This document shows, in pieces, positions 26,764 to 35,105 of a stretch of 64,000 nt of DNA (position 1 is its first letter; the number at the start of each line of letters is the position of its first letter). The notes below the pieces were generated by a model. The model saw only the letters and a list, made by a program, of their open reading frames with translations. It was not told where the DNA came from and ran no database searches. Both the position numbers and the translations under genes were made by a program. This DNA comes from Actinomycetota bacterium (GTDB lineage: Bacteria; Actinomycetota; Acidimicrobiia; Spongiisociales; UBA4744): contig JAADGS010000030.1 in NCBI GenBank assembly GCA_013152275.1, forward strand, positions 44,439 through 108,438, written 5' to 3'.

Positions 26764-27240
26764 GGGGCCGGCTGCCCAGAATGCAAGCAACGCCAGCGCC
26801 AACGCCGCCAGCCCCAGAGCACCCCAGCCCCAACGAAGCGTGCTCTCGGAGTATCCCTCTTGCGGAGCACCGGTCGTGCCCGATCCCTCGAGCCCGAGAA
26901 ACCCCGGATCGACCCCGAGCGTCGCCAGGGTCACCGGCTCCGACATGTCGCTGCCTCCGCCGGCTCTGATCGCCTCGAACACCACCACGAGATTACTCAC
27001 CTCGGTCTCTGTGGTCCCGCCCCATTCACCCGCACCGAGTGGCGCCAATCCAACGATTGCCTCCCCGCCTCCGATATCGACCAGGTGAGCAACGACGGCG
27101 TCTGCCTCGCCCGCAACCTCAACGGTCAGCGTCACTTCCATCCTGCCGCCGGAGACCGGCGCCGCCGAGGCGGTCGCGTCCCCAAAGGCACCGCCGAGGA
27201 CCGCGGCAGAGAGAAGAATCGCAGAGAGCAGACGCAGCAT
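26737..27240 (-). CDS. Small secreted protein with C-terminal membrane anchor
   Basis: The 167-residue product starts with a signal peptide (hydrophobic residues 4-22, cleavage near ATASAAP). An acidic beta-rich domain follows (about 30-125) and then one membrane helix (about 138-157). The protein ends RSRDASRE, and these eight residues and the TAG stop are written by repeat B4 rather than by ancestral coding sequence. The family is not recognised; the domain could be CHRD- or Ig-like. The gene is divergent from the macro-domain gene (42-bp gap) and lies with it between two 95-bp direct repeats. Confidence 0.6.
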   Translation of the reverse strand: MLRLLSAILLSAAVLGGAFGDATASAAPVSGGRMEVTLTVEVAGEADAVVAHLVDIGGGEAIVGLAPLGAGEWGGTTETEVSNLVVVFEAIRAGGGSDMSEPVTLATLGVDPGFLGLEGSGTTGAPQEGYSESTLRWGWGALGLAALALALLAFWAAGPRSRDASRE

Positions 27241-27282
27241 GCCGCGAGGATAGGGCTGCTGCATGCCGGTAGCCTTGCTTCC

Positions 27283-27837
27283 ATGCGACGCATCGATACC
27301 ACACTCATTCGTGTGATCACCGGGGATCTCACCCGCCAGGACGTCGACGCTATCGTCAACGCCGCCAATGAGCATCTCGCTCACGGAGGCGGGGTCGCCG
27401 CGGCGATCGCCAAAGCAGGAGGAAGCTCCGTGCAGCGTGAGTCGACTGCGTGGGTCCGCGAGCACGGCCCGGTCGCACCAGGACACGCTGCGGTCACGAC
27501 CGCGGGAGCCATGCCGGCGCGCCACGTGATCCATGTGGTCGGGCCCCGCTACCGAACGGGTCAGGACAACGAAGGCATGCTGCGCGAAGCGGTGGAGGCG
27601 GCGCTCGACGCCGCACTCGCACACGGCGACCGCTCCATCGCGTTCCCGGCGATCTCGGCCGGCATCTTCGGCTATCCCCGTGCCGAGGCGACACGGGTTC
27701 TCGCCGATGCGGTCGTGACGTGGGTCTCGGCCCACCCCGGGGCTCTCGACGAGGTTCGCCTCGTCGGCTACGACGACGCCACCGCTGCCGATTTCGCCGT
27801 CGCGCTGGAACGGTCCGGTGAGGAGTCCGCCGAGTGA
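27283..27837 (+). CDS. Macro-domain protein (ADP-ribose binding/hydrolase)
   Basis: The 184-residue protein is a single macro domain. It has ITGDLTRQDVDAIVNAANEH (12-31) with the catalytic-type asparagine in NAAN, HGGGVAAAI (34-42) and the phosphate loop SAGIFGYP (about 128). These features match MacroD/YmdB-like ADP-ribose or O-acetyl-ADP-ribose hydrolases. It probably removes ADP-ribose marks or clears metabolites in the cytoplasm. TAGCCT lies 7 nt before the ATG, so the transcript is probably leaderless. No ADP-ribosyltransferase or toxin gene is adjacent. The gene and its divergent secreted-protein neighbour are bracketed by 95-bp direct repeats. Confidence 0.9.
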   Translation: MRRIDTTLIRVITGDLTRQDVDAIVNAANEHLAHGGGVAAAIAKAGGSSVQRESTAWVREHGPVAPGHAAVTTAGAMPARHVIHVVGPRYRTGQDNEGMLREAVEAALDAALAHGDRSIAFPAISAGIFGYPRAEATRVLADAVVTWVSAHPGALDEVRLVGYDDATAADFAVALERSGEESAE

Positions 27838-27889
27838 TGCAGGTTCTCCGGTACCCGCCATCGCAACCTCAGATTGGCACAAGACCGTA

Positions 27890-27984
27890 GCGGCGGGGAC
27901 GCGTGAGCCGGCACCCAACTCGAACCCTTGACCCGTTCTCGTGACGGTTCGCTGGGACTATTCCCGTCAAGCGTCACGAGAACG
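27890..27984. repeat. 95-bp direct repeat, copy 2
   Basis: It is 93% identical to 26669-26763, with seven substitutions and no gaps. Its first part is a non-coding copy of the end of the MMPL gene and its second part is element B5. Substitutions fall in both parts. Confidence 0.88.
27935..27983. repeat. Family B 49-bp palindromic element, copy B5
   Basis: GTTCTCGTGACGGTT matches the consensus left end exactly, and the right end is AAGCGTCACGAGAAC. It lies 98 bp after the macro-domain gene and in the same orientation as B4. Confidence 0.87.
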
Positions 27985-28147
27985 AGAGTCGGCAACACCT
28001 GTCTGCCACGAGCATGAGCCGAGCGAATCATTGCCGGGCCGCTCTTGACCATCTCCCCCATCAGGCCCTGGCGCTCCTCAACGCCACCTCAACGCCACCT
28101 GGTGGCCGCTGCAGTAGTGTGTCCACGCACATGAGCGGAGAGGGACC

Positions 28148-28852
28148 ATGGCAGACCGACGCGTCGCGCTGATCACCGCATCGGGAAGAGGGATGGGAGC
28201 GGCGATTGCACGCGAGCTCGCGGAAGCCGGGTACCGGCCGGCACTCATGTCGAACGGCGGAGGCGCCGTTACGCTCGCCGAAGAACTCGGTGGCATCGGG
28301 CTCACCGGATCCGTGACCGACGAGGCGGACCTCTCCGAACTCGTCGATGCGGCAATGACCGGGTACGGTCGCATCGACGCGGTCGTCAACAACACCGGTC
28401 ACCCGCCCACCGGAGGGATCCTCCAACTCACCGACACGGACTGGCATGCCGGTCTCGATCTCGTCCTCCTCAACGTCGTCCGTATGGCTCGGCTCGTCAC
28501 TCCGATCATGCTCGAGCAGGGTGCCGGCAGCTTCGTGAACATCTCCACATTCTCCGCCTTCGAGCCAAGCCCGGCGTTTCCCATCTCCAGCAGCCTTCGC
28601 GCCGCACTCGCCGGATTCACGAAGTTGTACGCAGACGAGTACGCGGGACGAGGCATCCGGATGAACAACGTTCTCCCCGGGTTCATCGACAGCTACCCGC
28701 AAACGGCGGAGAACGTCGCTCGGATCCCGGCCGGCCGGTACGGTACCGTCGCGGAGGTCGCCAAGACGGTCCGTTTCCTCCTCTCCGACGACGCCGGATA
28801 CATCACCGGGCAGAACATCCGCGTCGACGGCGGCATCACAAGATCGGTCTGA
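28148..28852 (+). CDS. SDR-family protein with altered catalytic residues
   Basis: The 234-residue protein has the classical SDR fold: ITASGRGMG (9-17) for the cofactor, VVNNTG (79-84), a catalytic-type serine near 133 (NISTF) and the C-terminal YITGQNIRVDGG. The active-site Tyr-x3-Lys is missing: aligned on the RAALAGFTK helix, Ser147 takes the tyrosine position and Arg151 the lysine position. It may therefore have lost reductase activity or use other residues. The start has a GAGAGGGA ribosome-binding site. The FAD oxidoreductase gene follows 3 bp after the stop, so both probably act on the same compound. Confidence 0.8.
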   Translation: MADRRVALITASGRGMGAAIARELAEAGYRPALMSNGGGAVTLAEELGGIGLTGSVTDEADLSELVDAAMTGYGRIDAVVNNTGHPPTGGILQLTDTDWHAGLDLVLLNVVRMARLVTPIMLEQGAGSFVNISTFSAFEPSPAFPISSSLRAALAGFTKLYADEYAGRGIRMNNVLPGFIDSYPQTAENVARIPAGRYGTVAEVAKTVRFLLSDDAGYITGQNIRVDGGITRSV

Positions 28853-28855
28853 GCA

Positions 28856-30022
28856 GTGGCGTACGACATCGTCATCGTCGGTGGCAGCGCAATGGGTGCC
28901 GCCACGGCCTACTACCTGCTGAGTCGCGAACCGTCGATGTCGGTCGCGGTCATCGAGAAGGATCCGACGTATCGATACGCGTCGACCGTGCTCTCGGACG
29001 GCAACATTCGTATCCAGTTCAACCTCGAGGAGAACATTCGGATCTCGCAATACGGAATGGAGGTCTTCGAGACGTTCGCCGATGACATGGAGGTCGATGG
29101 CGTCCGGCCCGAGATCTCCATGCGCAAGCAGGGGAACCTGTTCCTCGTCGATGCGGAGACCAGGAGCGCAGCAGAACAAGGCATCGGACTCCAGCAGGAT
29201 CTCGGATGCGCGGTCGAGTGGCTGACCGCGGATCAGATCGCCGATGCATACCCGCCGTTCGTCGGTCCACAGATCATCGGTGGGACGCTCGGACGCCTCG
29301 ATGGCAGCGTCGATCCGAACGCCGTATTGCAGGGATATCGCAAGAAATCGATCTCGTTGGGCGCCGACTTCATGACCGGAGAAGTCACCAGTCTGAACGG
29401 TGACGGCAACAGAATCCAGGGAGTCACGCTGGCATCCGGAGATGCGATTGCGGCCGGTGTCGTGGTCAATGCCACTGGAGCGTGGGCTCGCGATCTCCTC
29501 TCGACCATCGGAATCGACCTGCCGGTCATTCCGGTGATGCGACACGTTCATGTGGTCGAGAGTCCGATTCTCTCGACAGGACTGCCGAGCGCCTTCCTGC
29601 CATCGGGGCTCTACCTCATCCCCGAGCACGGCGGCACATGGCTCATGGCCTGGTCACAGCCGGATGACCCGGTCGGGTTCGACTTCTCCGTGCATCAACA
29701 CCGCTTCTACGACATCATCTGGCCGCATCTCGTCGAGCAGCTTCCCGCTTTCGACCGGCTGCACGTCGTTGGTGGGTGGGCAGGCCTCTACGCGGTCAAC
29801 ACCCTCGATGGAAACGCGATCCTCGGCGAGTGGCCCGAGATGCGAGGTCTGTATCTCGCCAACGGCTTCTCGGGACACGGATTCCAGCAGTGTCCCGCCG
29901 TCGGCCGCTACCTTTCCGAACTCATCCTCGGCCAGGAGCCGAGCCTCGATCTCTCGCGACTTGGACCACAACGAATCCTCGAAGCCAGCCCACTGTTCGA
30001 GCACGCCGGCCGCATCATCTGA
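28856..30022 (+). CDS. FAD-dependent oxidoreductase (DadA/sarcosine-oxidase type)
   Basis: The 388-residue protein begins with the Rossmann motif IVIVGGSAMGAATAYYLL (5-22). It contains the DAO-fold segments VVVNATGAWARDL and a C-terminal GLYLANGFSGHGFQQCPAVG, which binds the flavin. This is the D-amino-acid/sarcosine/dimethylglycine oxidase family, and the C-terminal pattern is close to FOXRED1-like members. It probably oxidises an N-methyl or amino acid using FAD in the cytoplasm. GTG 28856 starts 3 bp after the SDR stop, so the two genes form an operon. The particular amine is unknown. Confidence 0.85.
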   Translation: MAYDIVIVGGSAMGAATAYYLLSREPSMSVAVIEKDPTYRYASTVLSDGNIRIQFNLEENIRISQYGMEVFETFADDMEVDGVRPEISMRKQGNLFLVDAETRSAAEQGIGLQQDLGCAVEWLTADQIADAYPPFVGPQIIGGTLGRLDGSVDPNAVLQGYRKKSISLGADFMTGEVTSLNGDGNRIQGVTLASGDAIAAGVVVNATGAWARDLLSTIGIDLPVIPVMRHVHVVESPILSTGLPSAFLPSGLYLIPEHGGTWLMAWSQPDDPVGFDFSVHQHRFYDIIWPHLVEQLPAFDRLHVVGGWAGLYAVNTLDGNAILGEWPEMRGLYLANGFSGHGFQQCPAVGRYLSELILGQEPSLDLSRLGPQRILEASPLFEHAGRII

Positions 30023-30115
30023 ACACGTGAGCGGAGGCAACAAGCCGTCTCACGCGGCAACGTTCATCGGTAGCCTCCGGCAAGAGGAGGTCCAGGCAGG
30101 TGCCCTGGAGAAACC

Positions 30116-30610
30116 ATGACCACGTTACGCAATGCTGCAGACGATTTCCTGGCACAACGAAGGATCGCCGTTGCGGGCGTCTCGAGAACACCCGAAGGGG
30201 GCCACAGCGGCAACGGCATCTACCGGCGGCTCCGGGACCGCGGGTATGAGGTCTTCGCAGTCAACCCGAATGCCGATCAGGTCGAGGGAGATCCTTGTTA
30301 CCACAGCCTCGCGTCGATCCCGGGTGGAGTGGACGCCGTCGTTGTCGCCACGACCCCACAGGCAGCCGAGGATGTCGTGCGAGACTGCGCCGAGCTGGGC
30401 ATCACGCGAGTGTGGCTCCACCGATCGCTCGGCAAGGGCAGCGTCTCGGAAGCTGCAGTCGAGTACGGCCGACGGCACGGCGTCCCGGTGATTGCCGGCG
30501 GATGCCCCCTGATGTTCCCGCCTGCGGCAGACCCGGCACACCGGATCATGCGCTCCGTCCTGAGCCTCACCGGTGCGGTACCCCGGAAGGTCCAGGACAT
30601 CGAGCAGTAG
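30116..30610 (+). CDS. CoA-binding domain protein (YccU-like)
   Basis: The 164-residue single-domain protein has the CoA-binding Rossmann fold of the YccU family: RIAVAGVSRTPEGGHSGN (16-33), RGYEVFAVNPNADQVEG and DAVVVATTPQAAEDVV. A late KGSVSEAAVEYGRRHGVPVI and GGCPLMF segment is typical as well. These proteins bind CoA or a nucleotide, and their role is not settled. The ATG follows a GGAG motif. It may be in one transcript with the FAD oxidoreductase 93 bp upstream. Repeat C1 starts 17 bp after its stop. Confidence 0.85.
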   Translation: MTTLRNAADDFLAQRRIAVAGVSRTPEGGHSGNGIYRRLRDRGYEVFAVNPNADQVEGDPCYHSLASIPGGVDAVVVATTPQAAEDVVRDCAELGITRVWLHRSLGKGSVSEAAVEYGRRHGVPVIAGGCPLMFPPAADPAHRIMRSVLSLTGAVPRKVQDIEQ

Positions 30611-30626
30611 CCGCCACGTCCGCTTT

Positions 30627-30683
30627 ACGGTCTCGCATCACTGGTCACGTCGCGATGCGAAGTACCCGATACCAGGTGCCGGG
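30627..30683. repeat. Family C element, copy C1 (head plus heptamers)
   Basis: The head is ACGGTCTCGCATC then CACGTCGCGA. Heptamers follow from 30656: TGCGAAG, TACCCGA, TACCAGG, TGCCGGG. The same head and similar heptamers occur at 55117 and 61945. It lies after the CoA-binding protein gene. Confidence 0.6.
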
Positions 30684-30714
30684 CGCCAACATCACTCCGC
30701 AGACGCCTGGTGGC

Positions 30715-31293
30715 CTACGCCAACCACACTTCGCCGCCGAGTCTGATCTCCACCGGGGACTCGAGGTGTTCCATCGCGGTGATGAACCCCCGGGTTCCTG
30801 ATCCGAGGAACGCGAGCTCCTCCTGCAGCTCCCCGGCGGGTGCATCCGGCCGACCGATCAGGAAGCGGGTGAACGGAATGCACGGCTCTGCAACCCGCAG
30901 CCCGGACAGCTCGACGCCGCCGCCGGCGATGTCGAACACCAACCCGGCGGCGAGCTCATCGAGCGTCCAGATACGGTCGGTCTCTATGACGATGTTCTCC
31001 CCGGCGATGCCCAACGGTTGATCGCCGAACCGATCGGAGATCTTGCGATAGTGCGAGGTGAAGCCGATCGATACCGTGGAACGGGGGGCCCATCGGGTGC
31101 GCTGTGGATGCGACGCATGGTGCGCGTCGATCACCCACCCGCCGTCATGTGCGGCAAGCGTCCCTTCGCGAGTGAGCAGCAGCCGCTCCGAAGTAACCAG
31201 CGGCGACAGCTCATACACGCCGCTCCCTTTCAGGCGCCGGCGCTGCACCTGCAGCAGGGCAATGGACCCGACCCGTTCACGCAAGTGCCACAC
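30715..31293 (-). CDS. MOSC-domain-like protein
   Basis: The 192-residue protein resembles MOSC domains. After a beta-rich start it has THEHAS-like DAHHASHPQRTRW (about 56-68), RISDRFG-like KISDRFGDQPLG (84-95), GENIVIET (99-106) and a late PFTRFLIGRPDAPAGEL. The family carries activated sulfur or molybdenum cofactor; no catalytic cysteine is evident here, so activity is uncertain. GTG 31293 overlaps the end of the upstream glycerophosphodiesterase gene by 17 bp, which argues for coupled translation. Confidence 0.55.
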   Translation of the reverse strand: MWHLRERVGSIALLQVQRRRLKGSGVYELSPLVTSERLLLTREGTLAAHDGGWVIDAHHASHPQRTRWAPRSTVSIGFTSHYRKISDRFGDQPLGIAGENIVIETDRIWTLDELAAGLVFDIAGGGVELSGLRVAEPCIPFTRFLIGRPDAPAGELQEELAFLGSGTRGFITAMEHLESPVEIRLGGEVWLA

Positions 31294-32068
31294 CTCGCTC
31301 TTCGTGGACGGCCTTGAGGACGTCCGGTCGGTCGGTCATCAGCCCATCCACTCCCAGATCGAGGAGGCGATGCATTTCGTCTGCCTCGTTGACCGTCCAC
31401 ACGTGCACGTGCTTGTTCGCCCTGTGGGCTGCACCGACGAACTTGTCGTCGACGATGGTGAGGCTTCCATACCGGACAGGGACCTGTAACGCCGCTGCGG
31501 GCGATCTCAGGCCGACACCGGCTCTCGACGCAACCCAGAATGCACGTGTCTCCCAGACGGCGCTCGACGTGAGCACCCGCCCTCCTGATGCCTTCCGTAC
31601 GGAGCGCACCCAGCGGTCGTCGAAGCCGCCGACGATCACACGGTCCCACAGGTCGAGACGCTCCAGCAACGCAACGAGGGGTCCTTCGAGACCACCCTGC
31701 TTCAACTCGAGGGTGAGTCGGATATCCGGGAACGTCGTAACGATCTCCTCGAGCGCGGGGATGGTGATGCCCTGTCCCCGGTACGGCCATTCCCGATCGG
31801 CTCCGAATCGAAACGCGGCGTCGAGCGACTCGAGCTCTTCGAACGTGTAGTCCCAGACATCGCCGGTGCCGTCCGTTGTGCGATCGAGGTAGTCGTCGTG
31901 CAAGAGAACCACGACGCCGTCCTTGGTCAGGTGAAGGTCCGTCTCGAAGTACCGATAGCCGAGGTCGTAGGACTGTTGGAACGCAAATACGGTGTTCTCG
32001 GGCCACAGCAGACGCCCACCCCGATGGGAGAAAGCCGTCGGACGCACGGAGAAGAAGGGATGGGTCAT
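31277..32068 (-). CDS. Glycerophosphodiester phosphodiesterase family protein
   Basis: The 263-residue protein matches bacterial UgpQ-like enzymes. It has FSHRGGRLLWPENT (13-26) with the catalytic histidine, ETDLHLTKDGVVVLLHDD (42-59) with the metal-binding acidic residues and second histidine, and a C-terminal VHVWTVNEADEMHRLLDLGV. It hydrolyses glycerophosphodiesters to glycerol 3-phosphate and an alcohol. There is no signal peptide, so it is probably cytoplasmic. TAGACT lies 8 nt before the ATG (plus-strand 32077-32082), fitting a leaderless start. The MOSC-like gene follows with overlap. Confidence 0.9.
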   Translation of the reverse strand: MTHPFFSVRPTAFSHRGGRLLWPENTVFAFQQSYDLGYRYFETDLHLTKDGVVVLLHDDYLDRTTDGTGDVWDYTFEELESLDAAFRFGADREWPYRGQGITIPALEEIVTTFPDIRLTLELKQGGLEGPLVALLERLDLWDRVIVGGFDDRWVRSVRKASGGRVLTSSAVWETRAFWVASRAGVGLRSPAAALQVPVRYGSLTIVDDKFVGAAHRANKHVHVWTVNEADEMHRLLDLGVDGLMTDRPDVLKAVHEERGVALA

Positions 32069-32222
32069 CGCAAAAGAGTCTAGAAACGTCGTCGGTCGTC
32101 GGTCGGCAGCCGGCCATCAGTTGCGGACCACGCGTGGTCACGCGTCTTGCTGAGAACTGATGACCGATGAGTGAAAACCGAGCACCGGCCGGCGGTCGCT
32201 GGAAACTCGATACCCTTCTCCC

Positions 32223-33059
32223 GTGTTTGCCGTGTTCGCCATTCTCTCTGCCGTCACGTACGGCGCCGCCGATTTCCTCGGCGGCATGGCCTCGAAGCGC
32301 CACCAGGCCATGGGAGTGGTGGTGGTCTCACAGATGGTCGGGGCCGTGCTCCTCCTCGCGTTGCTCCCGGTCCTCGGACCGGCCGAGTACCGGCTCTCCG
32401 ATTTCGGATGGGGGGCCGCAGCCGGGCTCATCGGCGGTACCGGGTTGATCTTCTTCTATCGGGGACTCTCCACAGGGCGGATGTCCGTCGCCGCCCCCTT
32501 GTCGGCTGTCACCACCGCCCTTGTTCCACTCACCTTCGGGCTCTTCATCGGAGATCGTCCCTCCACCGCGGCGACCATCGGGATCGTGGCCGCCCTCTCA
32601 TCCATCGCACTCATCACCAGGGAGCGAACCCCCGACGAAGGCGAAACGCGCAACACCGGTGCCCTCGACGGATTCCTGGCGGGCATCGGCTTCGGAGCGT
32701 TCTTCATCCTGATCAGCAGGACAGACCCCACATCCGGAATCTGGCCGCTCATCGGTGCCCGCGCCGCCTCCATACCGTTCGTCGCGATCCTTGCCGCGAG
32801 CCTTGGAAGAAGGATCAGACCCACCCGGATGCTGGATAAGACGGTTGCGGGAGCCGGCGTGCTCGACATCGCTGCAAACGCCCTTTTCCTGTTGGCCGTC
32901 CGGGCCGGCTTGATCTCGCTGGCCTCGGTCGTGACGGCCCTCTACCCGGCTTCGACCATCGTTCTGGCGAGAGTGGTGCTGAAAGAACGACTCACGATGC
33001 CACGTCTCGCAGGGGTCGCACTCGCTTTGGCGGGGATCGCCCTCATCGCGACAGGTTGA
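32223..33059 (+). CDS. EamA/DMT-family transporter
   Basis: The 278-residue protein has ten hydrophobic segments and two EamA repeats (AILSAVTYGAADFLGGMASK at the start; LYPASTIVLARVVLKERLT in the second). The sequence differs clearly from the DMT protein at 6.7 kb, so these are not recent duplicates. It likely moves a small metabolite; the substrate is unknown. TACCCT (32211-32216) lies 6 nt before GTG 32223, a leaderless arrangement. The last 17 bases overlap the end of the convergent hutI gene. Confidence 0.85.
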   Translation: MFAVFAILSAVTYGAADFLGGMASKRHQAMGVVVVSQMVGAVLLLALLPVLGPAEYRLSDFGWGAAAGLIGGTGLIFFYRGLSTGRMSVAAPLSAVTTALVPLTFGLFIGDRPSTAATIGIVAALSSIALITRERTPDEGETRNTGALDGFLAGIGFGAFFILISRTDPTSGIWPLIGARAASIPFVAILAASLGRRIRPTRMLDKTVAGAGVLDIAANALFLLAVRAGLISLASVVTALYPASTIVLARVVLKERLTMPRLAGVALALAGIALIATG

Positions 33060-34269
33060 GCGTGTCGACGACGAAATCGCCGTCCTTGAGAACCGCACCA
33101 ACGAGGTCTGTGCCGGGCCGATAGACGAGGTGAACGGCTCGCGGAGCGTCCAGGACGATCATGTCCGCGACCGCGCCCTCGCCGATCCATCCCTTGCCCG
33201 TCTCCTCGATGGCCAACGCACCACCACGAGTTGCCGACCACAGTGCCTCCTCCGGCGTCAACCCCATTTCGAGGACGGCCAGCACCACCACGAGCGGCAT
33301 ACTCTCCACATAGGCGGTGCCCGGGTTGCAGTCCGTGGCGATGGCCACCGGAACGCCGGAATCCCAGAGCATCCTGCCGGGTGGCCGGGGAGTCCGCATC
33401 GCCAGAGCGACCGCGGGCAGGAGCACCGCAACGGTTCCTGCCCGACGCAAAGCCTCGACATCGCCGGGAGAGACATGGTCGAGATGGTCGGCACTGACTG
33501 CGCCCAGCTCGGCTGCCAGCGCCGCTCCGCCCGTGTGTGCGAGTTGCTCGACGTGCATGCGCGGCTGCAAACCGAAACGCCTGCCTGCCTCCAGAATCCG
33601 ACGGGCCTCCTCGAGGGTGAACGCGGCGCTGTCACAGAACACGTCGCAGTAACGGGCGAACGGAGCGCAGGCCGGCAGCATCTCGTCTTCGATGAGCCGC
33701 ACATACGCCTCCCGATCCTCCCGATACTCGGCAGGGACGACATGCGCACCGAGGAACGTCGGCACGACATCGATGGCATGAGTGTGCGCGAGCTTCGTGA
33801 TGACCTCGAGCATCTTTCTCTCCGTGGGCGTATCGAGCCCGTACCCCGACTTGATCTCGGCCGTCGTCGTGCCCATCGCCAGCATCCGGTCGAGTCTTCG
33901 AGTTGCGGATGCGACGAGCTCTTCCATGTCGGCGACTCTGGTTGCTTCCACGGTCGAGCAGATGCCTCCGCCGGCCTCGAGGATTGCCTCGTAACTCTCT
34001 CCACGGAGCCGCCGGCCAAATTCGTCGGCCCGATCGCCGGCGAAGACACAATGGGTGTGCGCATCCACGAAGCCGGGGATCACCGCCCTTCCTCCAACGT
34101 CGATCCGATGCAGGGCGTCGACTTCGGACGGGAGGGCATCATCTGGTCCCGCCCAGGTGACAACGCCGTCGCTCACGACCACCGCCGCGTCGGGGACGAC
34201 ACGGCCGGCGGCGGGCGGGCCAAGGTCATTGGTGGTCAGCTCTCCAATGTTGCGAAGCACGAAATCCAT
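33043..34269 (-). CDS. hutI: Imidazolonepropionase
   Basis: The 408-residue amidohydrolase has DAHTHCVFAGDR (69-80) with the first two metal-binding histidines, AEIKSGYGL, HVEQLAHTGG and SADHLDHV, and a late ATDCNPGTAYVESMP holding the catalytic aspartate. These are hallmarks of HutI, which opens 4-imidazolone-5-propionate to N-formimino-glutamate in histidine breakdown. ATG 34269 follows AGGATGAGGG; a longer frame to 34308 lacks homology. hutU and hutH lie 2.6-4.6 kb away on the same strand but behind an unrelated plus-strand operon, so hutI has its own promoter. Confidence 0.93.
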   Translation of the reverse strand: MDFVLRNIGELTTNDLGPPAAGRVVPDAAVVVSDGVVTWAGPDDALPSEVDALHRIDVGGRAVIPGFVDAHTHCVFAGDRADEFGRRLRGESYEAILEAGGGICSTVEATRVADMEELVASATRRLDRMLAMGTTTAEIKSGYGLDTPTERKMLEVITKLAHTHAIDVVPTFLGAHVVPAEYREDREAYVRLIEDEMLPACAPFARYCDVFCDSAAFTLEEARRILEAGRRFGLQPRMHVEQLAHTGGAALAAELGAVSADHLDHVSPGDVEALRRAGTVAVLLPAVALAMRTPRPPGRMLWDSGVPVAIATDCNPGTAYVESMPLVVVLAVLEMGLTPEEALWSATRGGALAIEETGKGWIGEGAVADMIVLDAPRAVHLVYRPGTDLVGAVLKDGDFVVDTLNLSR

Positions 34270-34359
34270 GCCCTCATCCTTGCACGAGCTTTCAGGCGGG
34301 CTTAACACCCCTTTATCCGACGCTCACGCAGACTATCGAAGCCACTCCAAGGAGGAGAC

Positions 34360-34800
34360 ATGAAAGGAAAGCTTGCTGCCATCATTCTCGCCGCTGCGAT
34401 CGGCATCCCGACCGTCGGCGCCGTCGCGGCGTTCACCGGGGACTCTCCGTCCACAGATGCCGTCACCGACACCACCCGGCCTCCCCAACAGTCGGACGGT
34501 ACGGCGCTCGCCGTCCAGGATGCCGTCGCCCGGGACGCCGATCTGCAGCGAGCTTGCGGCGAGGACGGCCCCGCACTGGCAGCGAAAGAAGCCGCAGGCA
34601 CGATCAGTCCGCTCGAACAAGCAGCCCTGGACGCACTGCGGCCGATCTGCGCGGACACGGAAAACCCCCTCCCCGTCGCTTCGGTGGCCGGTCGACCGAC
34701 CCAGATCGTCACCGTCGTCGAAACGGTGAGTGCGACGCCGGCGCCTGCGCATGAGACCGAACGCGAAGACGACCACGAAGACGAGCGCGAAGACGACTGA
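34360..34800 (+). CDS. Secreted acidic-tail protein, first gene of the ApbE operon
   Basis: The 146-residue product begins with a basic start and hydrophobic segment (residues 5-25) that is a signal peptide or anchor. A low-complexity middle with two cysteines (CGEDG near 66 and ICAD near 106) follows. The C-terminal tail HETEREDDHEDEREDD could bind metal ions. No known domain or flavin-attachment motif is visible. The start has a textbook AAGGAGGAG ribosome-binding site. The stop overlaps the next start (TGATG), and a chain of such overlaps continues through ApbE and the ferric-reductase-like protein. Confidence 0.65.
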   Translation: MKGKLAAIILAAAIGIPTVGAVAAFTGDSPSTDAVTDTTRPPQQSDGTALAVQDAVARDADLQRACGEDGPALAAKEAAGTISPLEQAALDALRPICADTENPLPVASVAGRPTQIVTVVETVSATPAPAHETEREDDHEDEREDD

Positions 34801-35105
34801 TGCGCGATCGTGCAATGATCATCGTGGCCACCATCTTCGCCGTGTTCGGATTCCTGACGGTGCGAAGCTACTCGGGTGTCCCATCTCCGGCGGTTGCCGT
34901 CGCATCTTCCGGGATGGTCGCCGAGGCCGCCGAGCCGGAGACCCCCAACGGCCTCAGCCCTGCCCTGTACCGCACCTTGCAGGCAGAGAACTCGGCATGG
35001 GTACTGCCCACCGACCGGGCCGAGCAACAGCTCCCCGCCTCGATCGTGCGGGTGCTGGAATCCCACAACGCGGTGCTGCGCGTCGCCGACGGGACGGCGA
35101 AGTGA
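34800..35105 (+). CDS. Membrane-anchored small protein, ApbE operon
   Basis: The 101-residue protein has an N-terminal membrane helix (residues 6-22) and an extracytoplasmic part with an alanine- and glutamate-rich linker (residues 30-48). A predicted helix LSPALYRTLQAENSAWVLP (about 52-70) and a C-terminal strand NAVLRVADG complete it. I do not recognise the family. It overlaps the upstream gene by TGATG and the downstream one by GTGA, so it is translated as part of the operon. It may be a partner of the membrane redox protein encoded at the operon end. Confidence 0.6.
   Translation: MRDRAMIIVATIFAVFGFLTVRSYSGVPSPAVAVASSGMVAEAAEPETPNGLSPALYRTLQAENSAWVLPTDRAEQQLPASIVRVLESHNAVLRVADGTAK

Larger units (their letters stand above)
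27838..28147. other. Intergenic stretch with a duplicated MMPL gene end
   Basis: This 310-bp gap contains copy 2 of the 95-bp direct repeat including element B5. The remaining bases carry the leader of the downstream SDR gene with a TAGTGT hexamer at 28115-28120 as a possible -10. No further gene was found. Confidence 0.6.
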
